A DNA stretch of 64,000 nucleotides from an uncultured Chitinophagales bacterium (GTDB taxonomy: Bacteria; Bacteroidota; Bacteroidia; Chitinophagales; Chitinophagaceae): contig CAMPIQ010000002.1 in assembly GCA_946886475.1 (NCBI GenBank), positions 16,003-80,002 of the forward strand, read 5' to 3'. The notes below the pieces were generated by a model. That model was not told the DNA's origin, did not search any database, and saw only the letters and a list, made by a program, of their open reading frames with translations. This document shows, piece by piece, positions 1 through 8,904 of the stretch (positions within the stretch are counted from its first letter, which is position 1; every line of letters starts with the position of its first letter). Position numbers and translations under genes: made by a program.

Positions 1-170
1 GCTCCTAACTGCAACAGGCACAACAACGTAATCTCTTCCTGCTTATCTTCCTAACGACTGCATACTCATCAGTTCTGCAGGCAGGATAGAAAAGATACAT
101 AAAGAATGGGCTAAAAAAATCGGGCCCGGCAAAGGGGAATCATGGTAAGCGTGAGTGGTACCGGAAGGTA

Positions 171-566
171 TTAATGCACCATTTGCTGGGCATAATTAAA
201 ATGCTGGTCAACTCTTCCAATGAGGTCGTTATAGTCAAAAGGTTTTTGCATGAAGTCGTCTGCGTGGGCATAATTTACCATGGCCGGATTACAATCTTCA
301 CCTGACATCATAACGATGCGGATAGAAGAAGTATCCGGATCATTTTTTAACTGGTTGCAGAAGGTATAGCCATCTTTATCAGACAGGCAAACATCCATGA
401 GGATCAGAATGGGCTTATGAACCCTGATCTTTAACATGGCTTCCTCAACAGATGAAGCCAGTATAGTTTCATAGCCCTGCCCTTTCAGAATGATCTGAAC
501 GATCTGGAGCAGATCCCTATTATCATCGAGTAACAGGATTTTTTTTGAATTATACACGGTCAACAT
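171..566 (-). CDS. single-domain response regulator (receiver domain)
   Basis: A stand-alone CheY-like receiver domain of about 131 residues with no output domain. Visible landmarks are the acidic pair in LLLDDNRD (residues 11-18), the likely phospho-acceptor Asp58 in ILMDVCL, Ser89 in MMSGE and the conserved Lys108 in MQKPF. It would take phosphate from a histidine kinase that is not in this window and act by protein contact. The open frame extends upstream to 596, but the Met at 566 places the start ten residues before the first beta strand, as is usual for the family. A second receiver gene lies just upstream on the same strand with a short gap, so the two may be co-transcribed. The domain assignment is firm; the pathway is unknown. 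Confidence 0.85.
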   Translation of the reverse strand: MLTVYNSKKILLLDDNRDLLQIVQIILKGQGYETILASSVEEAMLKIRVHKPILILMDVCLSDKDGYTFCNQLKNDPDTSSIRIVMMSGEDCNPAMVNYAHADDFMQKPFDYNDLIGRVDQHFNYAQQMVH

Positions 567-628
567 TTTTCTCCCTATATTCAAATACAGTTCCAAAATT
601 CAAAAAAAGGCTAAAAAAAAGATGAAAA

Positions 629-1039
629 TCAGGAACTCAGGTCGGCGCAAAGGGCTAAAACGGCTATAATTTCTTCATTGAAGATTTTATAATCGAAAGG
701 CTTGGTGAAAAAATGAATGCCTTTATCTTCAAAGAATTTCCTGTCGGCTTCATTTGAGGAAGTAGTGAATATGGCAATAGGGATCCTGGACATATGTTCA
801 TTTTCACGGATCTTATCAATGGTTTGCTTGCCATTCATTTTTGGCATATTCACGTCCATGATGATAAGGCAGGGTAATACCTTATCAGTTAATGACTGAT
901 TCAGGTATTGTAAGGCTTCAGAACCATCATTTGCCTCTTTAATTGCAAATGATTTCTTTTGTGATCGGATCGCTTCCTTAATGAAAAGCAGGTCGTCCTC
1001 ATCATCATCAACACAAAGGATTACAGGCGCAAAGGTCAT
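629..1039 (-). CDS. response regulator, Rcp1-like single receiver domain
   Basis: A receiver domain with the acidic cluster CVDDDEDD near the N-terminus, the likely phospho-acceptor Asp62 in IIMDVNMPKMNG, Thr/Ser in FTTSS and Lys113 in FTKPF. The extended loop between alpha2 and beta3 and the D-D-D start resemble the Rcp1 type of small regulator that partners with phytochrome-like or hybrid kinases; that assignment is inference. The longest open frame begins with TTG at 1045, but that TTG is part of a TAnnTTTG promoter element, so the ATG at 1039 is preferred. The gene precedes the other receiver gene (171-566). No kinase is adjacent. Confidence 0.85.
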   Translation of the reverse strand: MTFAPVILCVDDDEDDLLFIKEAIRSQKKSFAIKEANDGSEALQYLNQSLTDKVLPCLIIMDVNMPKMNGKQTIDKIRENEHMSRIPIAIFTTSSNEADRKFFEDKGIHFFTKPFDYKIFNEEIIAVLALCADLSS

Positions 1040-1042
1040 TTT

Positions 1043-1050
1043 CAAAACTA
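1043..1050 (-). promoter_or_regulatory. TAnnTTTG promoter element for response regulator
   Basis: The minus strand reads TAGTTTTG, an exact match to the Bacteroidota -7 element TAnnTTTG. Only 3 nt separate it from the ATG at 1039, so the predicted transcript would be leaderless or nearly so. No clear -33 TTTG was seen. Confidence 0.5.
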
Positions 1051-1182
1051 AGATTTAGCAACCACATCAGCATCCGTATTAATACGGAGATTTATACAGT
1101 TTTTACTATGGAAAATTTCCCATCCGGAACCTATCGGCATGCAAAGACAGCTTGTTGTATATTCAACTTTTAAAATGAATCT

Positions 1183-2730
1183 ATGGCATCAAAAGAGGAA
1201 TTTTCATCCCTGATTCAGTCTGCATACAGTTTTAAAGGAGAAAGTTTTACAATAGGAGGCGCTATGCTGCAAAATCAGGTGGTGCCTGGGGCTCAGGTGC
1301 GGCTCCCGCTGAAAACGCTCAACAGGCATGGTTTGATAGCCGGTGCCACCGGAACAGGTAAAACCAAAACCCTGCAATTAATAAGTGAAGGATTGAGTGA
1401 GGCCTCCATTCCGGTTTTGCTTCTTGATATTAAAGGCGACCTGAGTGGCATAGCCCGTGCAGGGGAAGTGAATGATAAGATCAGCGAAAGAGCACAATCA
1501 ATAGGTTTACAATTCCAGCCAAAAGGTTATCCTGTTGAGTTTTTAACACTTGGTGACGACGATGGGCTGCAGCTTAGGGCCACGGTAACGGAATTTGGAC
1601 CGGTATTGCTTTCAAAGATCCTTGGACTTAATGATACACAGGGAGGCATTGTTTCCCTGATCTTTAAATATTGTGATGATAATAAGCTGCCCCTGCTTGA
1701 CCTAAAGGATTTTATAAGGGTACTCCAGTTTGTTTCCAATGAAGGCAAAAAGGAACTGGAAAAATCTTATGGTAAAATATCCACTTCATCAACCGGTACC
1801 ATACTCCGTAAGGTTATAGAACTGCAGCAACAGGGTGCGGACCATTTTTTTGGTGAAAAAAGCTTCGAGGTTGATCACCTGATGCGCATCAGCGATGATG
1901 GCAGGGGAATGATCTCCGTTTTAAGGGTGACCCGTATGCAGGACCGCCCTAAATTATTCTCAACCTTTATGCTGCAATTGCTTGCTGAGCTCTATGCTAT
2001 TTGTCCTGAGGAAGGTGATATGGACAAGCCAAAGCTGGTGATGTTCATTGATGAAGCCCACCTGATTTTTAATGAAGCTTCAGATGCTTTATTGCAACAA
2101 ATTGAAACCATTGTAAAACTGATACGTTCAAAGGGTATTGGTATTTTTTTCTGTACCCAGAATCCAATGGATGTTCCGGCACCGGTGCTGGCACAGCTTG
2201 GATTGAAAGTGCAGCATGCGCTGAGGGCTTTTACAGCAGCCGACAGGAAAACCATCAAAAAAACTGCGGAGAATTATCCTGAAACAACATTTTACGATGT
2301 AGAGAACGACCTTACGAAACTGGGTATTGGTGAAGCGTTTGTAACCATGTTGAATGAAAAAGGAATACCTACTCCGCTTGTACATGTAATGATGTGCCCA
2401 CCGCAAAGCAGAATGGATGTACTTACTGATCAGGAGATCAAAGAAATTATTGCCTCTTCAAAAATCGCCACCTCATACAATCAGGCGGTGGACAGTAAGA
2501 GTGCATATGAAATCCTGAACGAGAAGCTTGAACAGGCAATTGAAAGGGAAAAAGATGTTGAGGAAAAGGAAGTAAAAAAAGCAGGCAGCAAAAAAGAAGA
2601 AACCGTGTTTGATAATCCGGTGGTAAGACAGGCCGGAAGAACTGCAGCTTCCATTCTCACAAGATCATTGCTTGGCGTTTTAGGCTTGGGCGGAAGTACC
2701 AGGAGGAGAAAGAGCAGGACCTGGTTTTAA
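1183..2730 (+). CDS. HerA-like helicase / DUF853 P-loop ATPase
   Basis: A 515-residue P-loop ATPase of the DUF853 (YjgR) type, related to the HerA/FtsK motor superfamily. The Walker A motif GATGTGKT is at residues 54-61, and the Walker B segment LVMFIDEAH has DEAH at 290-293. The C-terminal 50 residues are Lys/Glu-rich and end in GGSTRRRKSRTWF, a basic tail. Family members are commonly near-universal single genes of unknown substrate; a DNA-translocase role is inferred from homology only. Length matches the family. It is transcribed alone, divergently from the response regulators. No nuclease partner such as NurA is adjacent, which argues against a classical HerA-NurA resection pair. Confidence 0.85.
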   Translation: MASKEEFSSLIQSAYSFKGESFTIGGAMLQNQVVPGAQVRLPLKTLNRHGLIAGATGTGKTKTLQLISEGLSEASIPVLLLDIKGDLSGIARAGEVNDKISERAQSIGLQFQPKGYPVEFLTLGDDDGLQLRATVTEFGPVLLSKILGLNDTQGGIVSLIFKYCDDNKLPLLDLKDFIRVLQFVSNEGKKELEKSYGKISTSSTGTILRKVIELQQQGADHFFGEKSFEVDHLMRISDDGRGMISVLRVTRMQDRPKLFSTFMLQLLAELYAICPEEGDMDKPKLVMFIDEAHLIFNEASDALLQQIETIVKLIRSKGIGIFFCTQNPMDVPAPVLAQLGLKVQHALRAFTAADRKTIKKTAENYPETTFYDVENDLTKLGIGEAFVTMLNEKGIPTPLVHVMMCPPQSRMDVLTDQEIKEIIASSKIATSYNQAVDSKSAYEILNEKLEQAIEREKDVEEKEVKKAGSKKEETVFDNPVVRQAGRTAASILTRSLLGVLGLGGSTRRRKSRTWF

Positions 2731-2897
2731 ATGTTTCCATTCAAATAAATTTTATTAGCTTCATAATTACCATCTGGCTGTGTTCCATATTGCATCCAAT
2801 CTATAAAAATCATCTGCTGCCCTCTTAATTATTTTTCTTTCTGCAATCCGCACAGGAAACTTTTAAAAACATTTTTTTAAAACCAAAACAAAACAAA

Positions 2898-3437
2898 ATG
2901 AAAAAGTATTTTTTTCTTCTTTGTGCAGGGTTGTCATTTATGATCACTTCATGCAATGATGATGATTCGGCAGTAGCAGGTGCCAGCGACAGGGACAGCA
3001 CTGAAATGACTGCCGAAGATAAAGAGGAGCGTAACAAAAAGGTGGCGATGGCTTCAATTGAGGATGGCATTAACAAGCATAATGTTGATGCGGTGTTGAA
3101 AGATATGGCCCCGGATGGGAAAGATTATGGTGACGGAACGTATCCTTCGGTTAATCATGATAGTGCCAGATACTGGCTTACTGCCTGGTTAACTGCATTC
3201 CCTGACATTAAAGGTGAAAACCTGAAAGCTGTTGCCGATGGTGATTATGTAATGGTGTGGGGTGACTGGAGCGGAACATGGAAGGGTGATTTTATGGGGC
3301 AGAAAGCAACCGGTAAATCTTTTGAAATAAAGGACGTTGATATCTTCCGCTTTAATGATGAAGGCAAGATCACAGAACATCATGTTGTACAACATTGGGG
3401 TACGTCAGCCAACCAGGTGGGTATGAAAATGCAGTGA
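2898..3437 (+). CDS. lipoprotein with SnoaL/NTF2-like domain
   Basis: A 179-residue protein starting with a short signal peptide and a lipobox ending in MITSCNDDD; the Asp residues after the Cys are typical of Bacteroidota lipoproteins. The mature part, from about residue 45, has the pattern of an NTF2/SnoaL-like cone: a helix with IEDGINKHNVDAVLKDMAPD, then DSARYWLTAWLTAFPDIKGENLKAVADGDYV and a repeated strand WGDWSGTWKG. Such domains may bind small hydrophobic ligands or be enzymes (polyketide cyclases, isomerases), but no catalytic residue can be assigned. It stands alone between the HerA-like gene and the converging recQ. Confidence 0.75.
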   Translation: MKKYFFLLCAGLSFMITSCNDDDSAVAGASDRDSTEMTAEDKEERNKKVAMASIEDGINKHNVDAVLKDMAPDGKDYGDGTYPSVNHDSARYWLTAWLTAFPDIKGENLKAVADGDYVMVWGDWSGTWKGDFMGQKATGKSFEIKDVDIFRFNDEGKITEHHVVQHWGTSANQVGMKMQ

Positions 3438-3451
3438 GCTGGAATGGATGA

Positions 3452-3474
3452 TGGCTTTAGGCCTTTAGCCAATA
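3452..3474. repeat. 7-bp-period array, TAGCCAA type
   Basis: Three degenerate 7-nt units (TGGCTTT, AGGCCTT, TAGCCAA) lie between the lipoprotein stop and the converging recQ stop. The unit type is the same as at 24405, 30730 and 40783. The array is degenerate, so alone it would be weak. Confidence 0.5.
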
Positions 3475-3497
3475 CCATGATATATTCAAAGAATGGT

Positions 3498-5405
3498 CTA
3501 TTTGGTTATCAACCGTAGAAGACCCCTGTTGTCAATCACAAGTTTATTTTCAGCCTGGAGGAATTCAATCACCTTCCAGGCTTTTTCTTTTTTGATCCCT
3601 TTCATTTCAATGAATAATTGTGAAATGGTTAAAGACCTTCCGGACAGGATATTAAAAATTAGGTCTGAGTATTTTTTGAATTCTTCGGTGGATACCTCTT
3701 TAGACCCTTTATTCAAACAGTTATCACAAATGCCGCAGGCCCTGGCCTCCTCATCACCAAAATAATTATTGATAAATAAACTCCGGCATTCATTTGTTTT
3801 TGAATAGGCTATCATTTTTTGAACCCGTTCAATGAATATTTTTTTCCTTTTGTTGTATGGTTCTGTTTTGAATGTTAATTCCCCGGCAGGTACGCGGTGT
3901 TTTTGAAACAGGATCCTTGGCTGTTCCGAGAGGGGGGTATAGCTTATGATCCCCGATAAAGAGATCCTCATCAAATCTTTCCTGATCTCTTCTTCTTTTT
4001 TTCCCAACAACCTTGCCAGGAGGTTTTCGGAAATGAAAGACGGAAAATCAAAAATTCCTCCATACGATCTTAAAAGAGTGATCAATAATAATTCGTATTG
4101 GGGAAAGTTCTTTATAAATTCATTCAGATCCTGTTTGGTAGAATTGAAAACAAGCGTTGACGGAGAATAATTTTTTTCGTTGAATACGAACCAGCCGTCC
4201 TGTTCAAGTGCTTTTAATGCATAAAGTGTTTCGCGGGCCTTTAATTTGAAATTGCGTATGAAAATGTTGAACTGAAAATCAAAGCTGGTATATTCTCCGG
4301 TGTAAGAAGGTATCTGTAAAAAATTAACCAATGCATTGTACACTTCACGGATCTTATCAAGGGAAGGAAACCTGGTAACATGAAGCTGGTCGAGTTCTTT
4401 TATATCTTTTTCATCATACAATAAAACGGTGTACGATTTTTTTCCGTCACGTCCCGCCCGCCCTGCTTCCTGGTAGTAATTTTCAAGACAGTCGGGAATA
4501 TCCGCATGGATCACCAGTCTAACATCGGGTTTGTCTATTCCCATTCCAAAGGCATTTGTGCAGGCCATCACGCGCACCTTGTTTTCAATCCAGTCTTTTT
4601 GCCGCTGGTTTCTTTCCTCCTGTTTGAGACCTGCATGGTAGTTACTTGCGGGGATGCCATGCATTTGCAACAATTCCATGATCTCGCCCGTACGCTTCCG
4701 GCTTTTACAATAAACGATCGCCGTACCCGGAACCTTTTGAATGATCTCCACCAGCCGGGTCATTTTGGAATCTGTCTGGAAAACACTGTAGGATAAATTT
4801 CTTCTCTCGAATGACTGTCTGAAAATATTTTCGGTTTTAAACTCGAGTTTTTTACAAATGTCCTTTTGAACATCAACAGTAGCAGATGCGGTTAAAGCAA
4901 GAACCGGTACGCGCGGCAATTCTTTTCTTAGTGAAGCGATCCGCAAATAGGAAGGCCTGAAATCATAACCCCATTGTGATATGCAATGCGATTCATCTAC
5001 CGCAATGAGATTAACCTTTATTCCCGGCAGGTATTCTTTGAACAGGGAGGTTTCCAGGCGTTCTGGTGATACATAAAGAAATTTGAAGTAATCCTGAGTG
5101 GCATTTTTCAGTGTCAGGATCACATCCGGTTTTTTCATACCTGAATGGATCAATAGCGCAGGTATATCGCGCTTCTTCAGGTTTTCCACCTGGTCTTTCA
5201 TTAATGCGATCAAAGGTGAAATCACAATACAAATACCTTCACTGGCAAGGGCCGGCACCTGGAAACAAATTGATTTTCCACCACCCGTTGGTAAAATGGC
5301 AAGGGTATCCTTTCCAGCCATTACCGATTCAATAATATCTTTTTGTAAAGGCCTGAATTCATCAAAACCCCAGTATTGTTTCAATATGTTATCCGGGTTG
5401 GACAT
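3498..5405 (-). CDS. recQ: ATP-dependent DNA helicase, RecQ family
   Basis: A 3'-5' superfamily 2 helicase of the RecQ family, about 635 residues. Motif I (LPTGGGKS) is near residues 39-46; the DEAH-type box reads VDESHCISQWG; motif VI is YYQEAGRAGRDG. The zinc-binding cysteines of the RecQ-Ct region are present (CRSLF ... ACGICDNC). The start at 5405 (MSNPDNIL) is chosen over 5441 because the extra twelve residues have no family counterpart. No HRDC domain is evident; the tail after the winged-helix region is short. The role is recombinational repair and fork processing in the cytoplasm. It converges on the upstream lipoprotein gene. Confidence 0.95.
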   Translation of the reverse strand: MSNPDNILKQYWGFDEFRPLQKDIIESVMAGKDTLAILPTGGGKSICFQVPALASEGICIVISPLIALMKDQVENLKKRDIPALLIHSGMKKPDVILTLKNATQDYFKFLYVSPERLETSLFKEYLPGIKVNLIAVDESHCISQWGYDFRPSYLRIASLRKELPRVPVLALTASATVDVQKDICKKLEFKTENIFRQSFERRNLSYSVFQTDSKMTRLVEIIQKVPGTAIVYCKSRKRTGEIMELLQMHGIPASNYHAGLKQEERNQRQKDWIENKVRVMACTNAFGMGIDKPDVRLVIHADIPDCLENYYQEAGRAGRDGKKSYTVLLYDEKDIKELDQLHVTRFPSLDKIREVYNALVNFLQIPSYTGEYTSFDFQFNIFIRNFKLKARETLYALKALEQDGWFVFNEKNYSPSTLVFNSTKQDLNEFIKNFPQYELLLITLLRSYGGIFDFPSFISENLLARLLGKKEEEIRKDLMRISLSGIISYTPLSEQPRILFQKHRVPAGELTFKTEPYNKRKKIFIERVQKMIAYSKTNECRSLFINNYFGDEEARACGICDNCLNKGSKEVSTEEFKKYSDLIFNILSGRSLTISQLFIEMKGIKKEKAWKVIEFLQAENKLVIDNRGLLRLITK

Positions 5406-5451
5406 AAAATTATTTTGGGTAGAATACCGGGAGGCATTCAAATATCAATAA

Positions 5452-5486
5452 AATATCGAACACGGAACAAGGAATGGTGATTTGTG
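5452..5486. repeat. 7-bp-period array, AATATCG/AACAAGG type, copy 1
   Basis: Five consecutive 7-nt units: AATATCG, AACACGG, AACAAGG, AATGGTG, ATTTGTG. They lie in the space between recQ and the four-helix-bundle gene. A second, in-register copy starts 88 bp further on. Confidence 0.7.
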
Positions 5487-5539
5487 AATTGAGGGACCCG
5501 GCGGTTTATTTGAACTTTTTGGGTGCTTTGGTACAATGG

Positions 5540-5560
5540 AATATCGAGCAGGGAACAAGA
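5540..5560. repeat. 7-bp-period array, AATATCG/AACAAGG type, copy 2
   Basis: The units AATATCG, AGCAGGG and AACAAGA repeat the order of the copy at 5452. This pair lies just 3' of the four-helix-bundle gene. Confidence 0.65.
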
Positions 5561-5597
5561 ATTGCTTTTAAGTAAGATGGTCCATGTTTCCGTGGCG

Positions 5598-5930
5598 CTA
5601 TTCATTTATCAATTTGTAACAGCCAGATGATATTGCCAAAGTTTTTTCAACTTGTTTTTGTGTTGTAAAACCCACCTCAATAAGAATTTCAATGGCAGCA
5701 TCTATAATAACCAGGGCATTTTTTGCCTTCCTGAAATATTTTTTCCTTTTTTTTGATTTGAGAAATGCACCCTGGGCAATGTTGAGGTGAAAACTCAGGG
5801 CTGCTGCCCGTATATACTTTGCAAAATTTGTTTTTTCTTCTGCAGGGAGGTTGTGGGTTAATTCATAACAGGCTAACACCAGCTTTTTTGAATGCTCATA
5901 TATTTCAAGATTTTTTAAAGACCTGACCAT
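5598..5930 (-). CDS. four helix bundle protein (S23/TIGR02436 family)
   Basis: A 110-residue basic protein predicted to be almost all helix, matching the four-helix-bundle family first named from ORFs inside 23S rRNA intervening sequences and related to the Avd proteins of diversity-generating retroelements. Recognisable parts are KNLEIYEHSKKLVLACYEL at the start, IRAAALSFHLNIAQGA in the middle (usually SIPSNIAEG in relatives), and a third helix KYFRKAKNALVIIDAAIEI. No rRNA gene, reverse transcriptase or template repeat is present, so it is a free-standing copy. It is flanked on its 3' side by heptamer arrays. The function of chromosomal copies is not established. Confidence 0.8.
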   Translation of the reverse strand: MVRSLKNLEIYEHSKKLVLACYELTHNLPAEEKTNFAKYIRAAALSFHLNIAQGAFLKSKKRKKYFRKAKNALVIIDAAIEILIEVGFTTQKQVEKTLAISSGCYKLINE

Positions 5931-6100
5931 AATTGATTAATGCTTTCACGGCATTGGAAGTGCATGGATCAAAGCTGTACGAATTAAGTTCATTTTCCCT
6001 TACCATTTTTCATCATTGATCTTTGGCTAAAGGAATTGTGTTTGATAATAGATTATGATCACCTGTTTTTTCAACTGTTAAACCTGGCGTTTCACTAAGT

Positions 6101-8212
6101 TCAGTCTACTTTTTTCACAAACAACCGTACGGAATTCAAACCCAGCACCACATCACTGAGGCCCATTAATAGAGCTCCATAGGTTGGGCCATATACACCA
6201 AGTAATCCAACAGCAGCAACAGGGATGGCAATAATATTATAAGCAAATGCCCAGAAAAGATTTTGTTTAATGGTAATATAGGTATGGCGTCCAAGGCCAA
6301 GGGCCATTGGTAGTTTTTTTAACCCGCTGTTCATCAAAACAACCTGTGCACTTTGCATGGCCAGTTCCGAAGCTTCACTCATTGAAATTCCGATGGTAGC
6401 TTTTGCCAGGGCAGGCGCATCATTGATGCCATCGCCGATCATAACGGTTGGGTGCTCTCTGGTGAGCGCTTCTATTTTTTGAAGTTTTTGTTCCGGCGTC
6501 TGTTCTGCTATCACCGTTTCGATTCCTAATTGATCGGCAAGTTTTTTTGTTTTCTGGTATCGGTCACCACTCAATAAAATGGTTTTAATATTCTTCGATC
6601 TGAGATACTGAATTACCGGTGCGGCTTCTTCTCTTATTTCATCACCAAGGTCAATCCAGCCGATTAATGCACGATTCTTTGTAACATAGATATTATGCCC
6701 GTCATCTTCGGTAAGGCCTTCAGCTAATTGATAAGAACCAAGTGAATAAACATTGCCCTGCATATCCGTTGCCATCATGCCTTTTCCTTTTATCTCTTCA
6801 ATATTTTTCCAGCGGATAGGATTATTGATCTTCCACTCGTTGGCAATACTTTTAGCCAGGGGATGGTTGGAATATTTTTCAAGGGAATAAACAATTTGCC
6901 TGAACTCGCCCTCATTTATGCCCGAATGCGCATAATTGGATATTTTAAATTTACCGGTGGTCAGTGTACCTGTTTTATCAAATACAACCTGTTTTATATC
7001 CCTGAATAGTTCAAGGCTTTTAGCATTTCTGAATAAGATCCCATTCCTGGCACCGCGTCCAAGGCCAACTGCAATAGCGGCAGGCGTGGCAAGTCCCATG
7101 GCGCAGGGACAGGCGATCACCAAAACAGCAATGCTTCGGAGCAGGGATGGAGCAAATTCACCCAGAACGATCCAGTTGATGATCAGGGTAAGCGCGGCAA
7201 TGCCCAATACTGCCGGAACAAAAATGGCACTGATACGGTCGGCCAGCTGTTGAACAGGTGGTTTTTCACCCTGGGCTTTTTTTACCATATTCAGGATGCT
7301 GGATAAAACAGTATCATTTCCAACGGCGGTTACCTGTGCTTTCAGGCTTCCGTCTTCTACTATACTGCCCCCGATCACATGATCTTTGGCTGATTTGTGA
7401 ACCGGAATACTTTCTCCTGTTAACAGGGCCTCGTTCACATTGGCCTCACCCCACAAAACTTTACAATCCGCAGGCACCTGTTCTCCCGTCCTTATCAATA
7501 CCAGGTCGCCGGTTTTCAATTGTGTATTTTCAATTTGAAAAACCTGTTCCTGGTGCTGGTCATCAAAAGCGATCATATTTGCCATCACTTTCTGTGATTT
7601 TACCAGGGCTTTTAATGAGCGTTGCGTAGACTGAACAGATGCATGTTCGAGGTATTCGCCAAAAAATACCAGGGTTATGATGGTAGCGGATGTTTCAAAA
7701 AACAAATAACTCTCACCCATGGCCATCAGGGCAAGGCTGTAAAAAAAAGCGGATGCTGCTCCAATGGTGATGAGCACATTCATGTTAGGGATGCCGTTAC
7801 GCAGGCTTTTGAATGCAGACCTGGCGAAATAATTCATGCCAACAATAAAAACAGGAAGGCATAAAGCCAGTTGCACCCAGCCATTCATCAGCCAGTGAAT
7901 ATGCAATCCGGGGATCATATGTAGCATCAGCACCAGGGTAAAAGGAAAGCAAAACCAGAAACGTTGAATATGAGTGTGGAGAAAAGCCTTTTTATTCTTT
8001 TGAACCTTGTCTGATTCTACTTTATAACCCAGGGATGTTACGCCTTCAGCAAGTTTTTCTGTGGCTGAGGGTTCACCTATCTCAAATGCAACATTACCAT
8101 CTATCGGGTTTACAGAAACGTTGCTTGCTCCCTGTTTCTGCAGGTATTTATTGATCGTAAGTGCACAATTGGCACAATGCATTCCATCTACCTTCCATTG
8201 TATTTTTTCCAT
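6101..8212 (-). CDS. heavy-metal (copper-type) P1B ATPase
   Basis: A 703-residue inner-membrane cation pump. One N-terminal heavy-metal-associated domain carries GMHCANC (Cys13/Cys16). Hydrophobic helices follow from about 85-190 and 325-385. The transmembrane CPC motif (368-370, IACPCAMGLATP) marks P1B-1/P1B-3-type copper pumps. The phosphorylated Asp412 is in DKTGT; HPLAK is the soluble HP motif; GDGINDAP is the hinge. The last two helices hold YN and MGLSD. CopA is the usual name for this type, but neither direction nor Cu(I)/Cu(II) preference can be proved here. No CopZ or CsoR is adjacent. The product could also be a CcoI/FixI-like ATPase for cytochrome oxidase assembly. Confidence 0.88.
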   Translation of the reverse strand: MEKIQWKVDGMHCANCALTINKYLQKQGASNVSVNPIDGNVAFEIGEPSATEKLAEGVTSLGYKVESDKVQKNKKAFLHTHIQRFWFCFPFTLVLMLHMIPGLHIHWLMNGWVQLALCLPVFIVGMNYFARSAFKSLRNGIPNMNVLITIGAASAFFYSLALMAMGESYLFFETSATIITLVFFGEYLEHASVQSTQRSLKALVKSQKVMANMIAFDDQHQEQVFQIENTQLKTGDLVLIRTGEQVPADCKVLWGEANVNEALLTGESIPVHKSAKDHVIGGSIVEDGSLKAQVTAVGNDTVLSSILNMVKKAQGEKPPVQQLADRISAIFVPAVLGIAALTLIINWIVLGEFAPSLLRSIAVLVIACPCAMGLATPAAIAVGLGRGARNGILFRNAKSLELFRDIKQVVFDKTGTLTTGKFKISNYAHSGINEGEFRQIVYSLEKYSNHPLAKSIANEWKINNPIRWKNIEEIKGKGMMATDMQGNVYSLGSYQLAEGLTEDDGHNIYVTKNRALIGWIDLGDEIREEAAPVIQYLRSKNIKTILLSGDRYQKTKKLADQLGIETVIAEQTPEQKLQKIEALTREHPTVMIGDGINDAPALAKATIGISMSEASELAMQSAQVVLMNSGLKKLPMALGLGRHTYITIKQNLFWAFAYNIIAIPVAAVGLLGVYGPTYGALLMGLSDVVLGLNSVRLFVKKVD

Positions 8213-8231
8213 TCTATGGTTTTTCTGGTTA

Positions 8232-8239
8232 CAAAGTTA
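8232..8239 (-). promoter_or_regulatory. TAnnTTTG promoter element for P-type ATPase
   Basis: The minus strand reads TAACTTTG, with 19 nt to the ATG at 8212. It lies in the divergent spacer between the ATPase and tsaE. Confidence 0.45.
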
Positions 8240-8406
8240 TCTATCCGTAACCGCACAGATGGATGTTGTAACATTTATCTTTTCAACGAGGTTGCAAAGG
8301 GATGTTAAAGTTATCAGCGGAATATTATTGGTTAGGTTTGTGGCAAAACCGTTAACTGTATATCATAAGCAAACAACGGGTGCACCCGTCAACTAACCCT
8401 CCCCCT

Positions 8407-8414
8407 TAATTTTG
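8407..8414 (+). promoter_or_regulatory. TAnnTTTG promoter element for tsaE
   Basis: TAATTTTG is an exact match to the consensus, with only 4 nt before the ATG at 8419. Transcription would start at or within a few bases of the start codon. Confidence 0.5.
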
Positions 8415-8418
8415 CACC

Positions 8419-8853
8419 ATGAAATTCAATGTCACCATCGACAGATTAGATTCCTTTGCAAAGGAATTCTGGGATTATGTAAAGGATGCAAAGGTTTTTG
8501 CCTTCCATGGTGAGATGGGAGCTGGAAAAACCACGGTGATCAGTGTACTTGCCCGTTTCAGGGGAACCCTGGATATTACTTCGAGTCCCACTTTTTCTAT
8601 TATAAATGAATATTCATTTTTGGAGCAGGGTGAAGAAAAAAGTTTTTACCATATAGACCTGTACCGCTTAAATGGCGATCAGGAAGTGATGCAGGCAGGG
8701 GTGGAGGATTGCATTTATAGCGGTGAGATCTGCATGGTTGAATGGCCTGAAAAATCCCCGGCGCTTTTTGAAAGCGATGCAATTCACGTGTATATAGAAA
8801 CGATCTCAGAGTCGGAAAGAAGTATCCTGGTGAAATTGCCTTTGATGCTTTAA
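8419..8853 (+). CDS. tsaE: tRNA threonylcarbamoyladenosine biosynthesis ATPase TsaE
   Basis: A 144-residue P-loop protein with Walker A GEMGAGKTT at 31-39 and the family segment SSPTFSIINEY, followed by FYHIDLYRLNGDQE and VEWPEKSPAL. TsaE works with TsaB and TsaD to transfer the threonylcarbamoyl group to A37 of ANN-decoding tRNAs; neither partner is in the window. Length fits the family. The gene precedes alanine dehydrogenase in the same direction with a gap of about 50 bp, an order seen elsewhere in Bacteroidota, so the two may share a transcript. Confidence 0.93.
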   Translation: MKFNVTIDRLDSFAKEFWDYVKDAKVFAFHGEMGAGKTTVISVLARFRGTLDITSSPTFSIINEYSFLEQGEEKSFYHIDLYRLNGDQEVMQAGVEDCIYSGEICMVEWPEKSPALFESDAIHVYIETISESERSILVKLPLML

Positions 8854-8904
8854 GTTAGTTTCAAATAACAATCGTAATTTGTATCCTCATTTATTTTGAC
8901 CCTT

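Noticed and set aside
1..170. Possible 3' end of an upstream gene
   Set aside because: Short open stretches exist in two frames, but none has a recognisable C-terminal sequence; nothing can be supported.
5598..5930. Diversity-generating retroelement (Avd-like gene)
   Set aside because: No reverse transcriptase, template repeat or variable-repeat target was found nearby.
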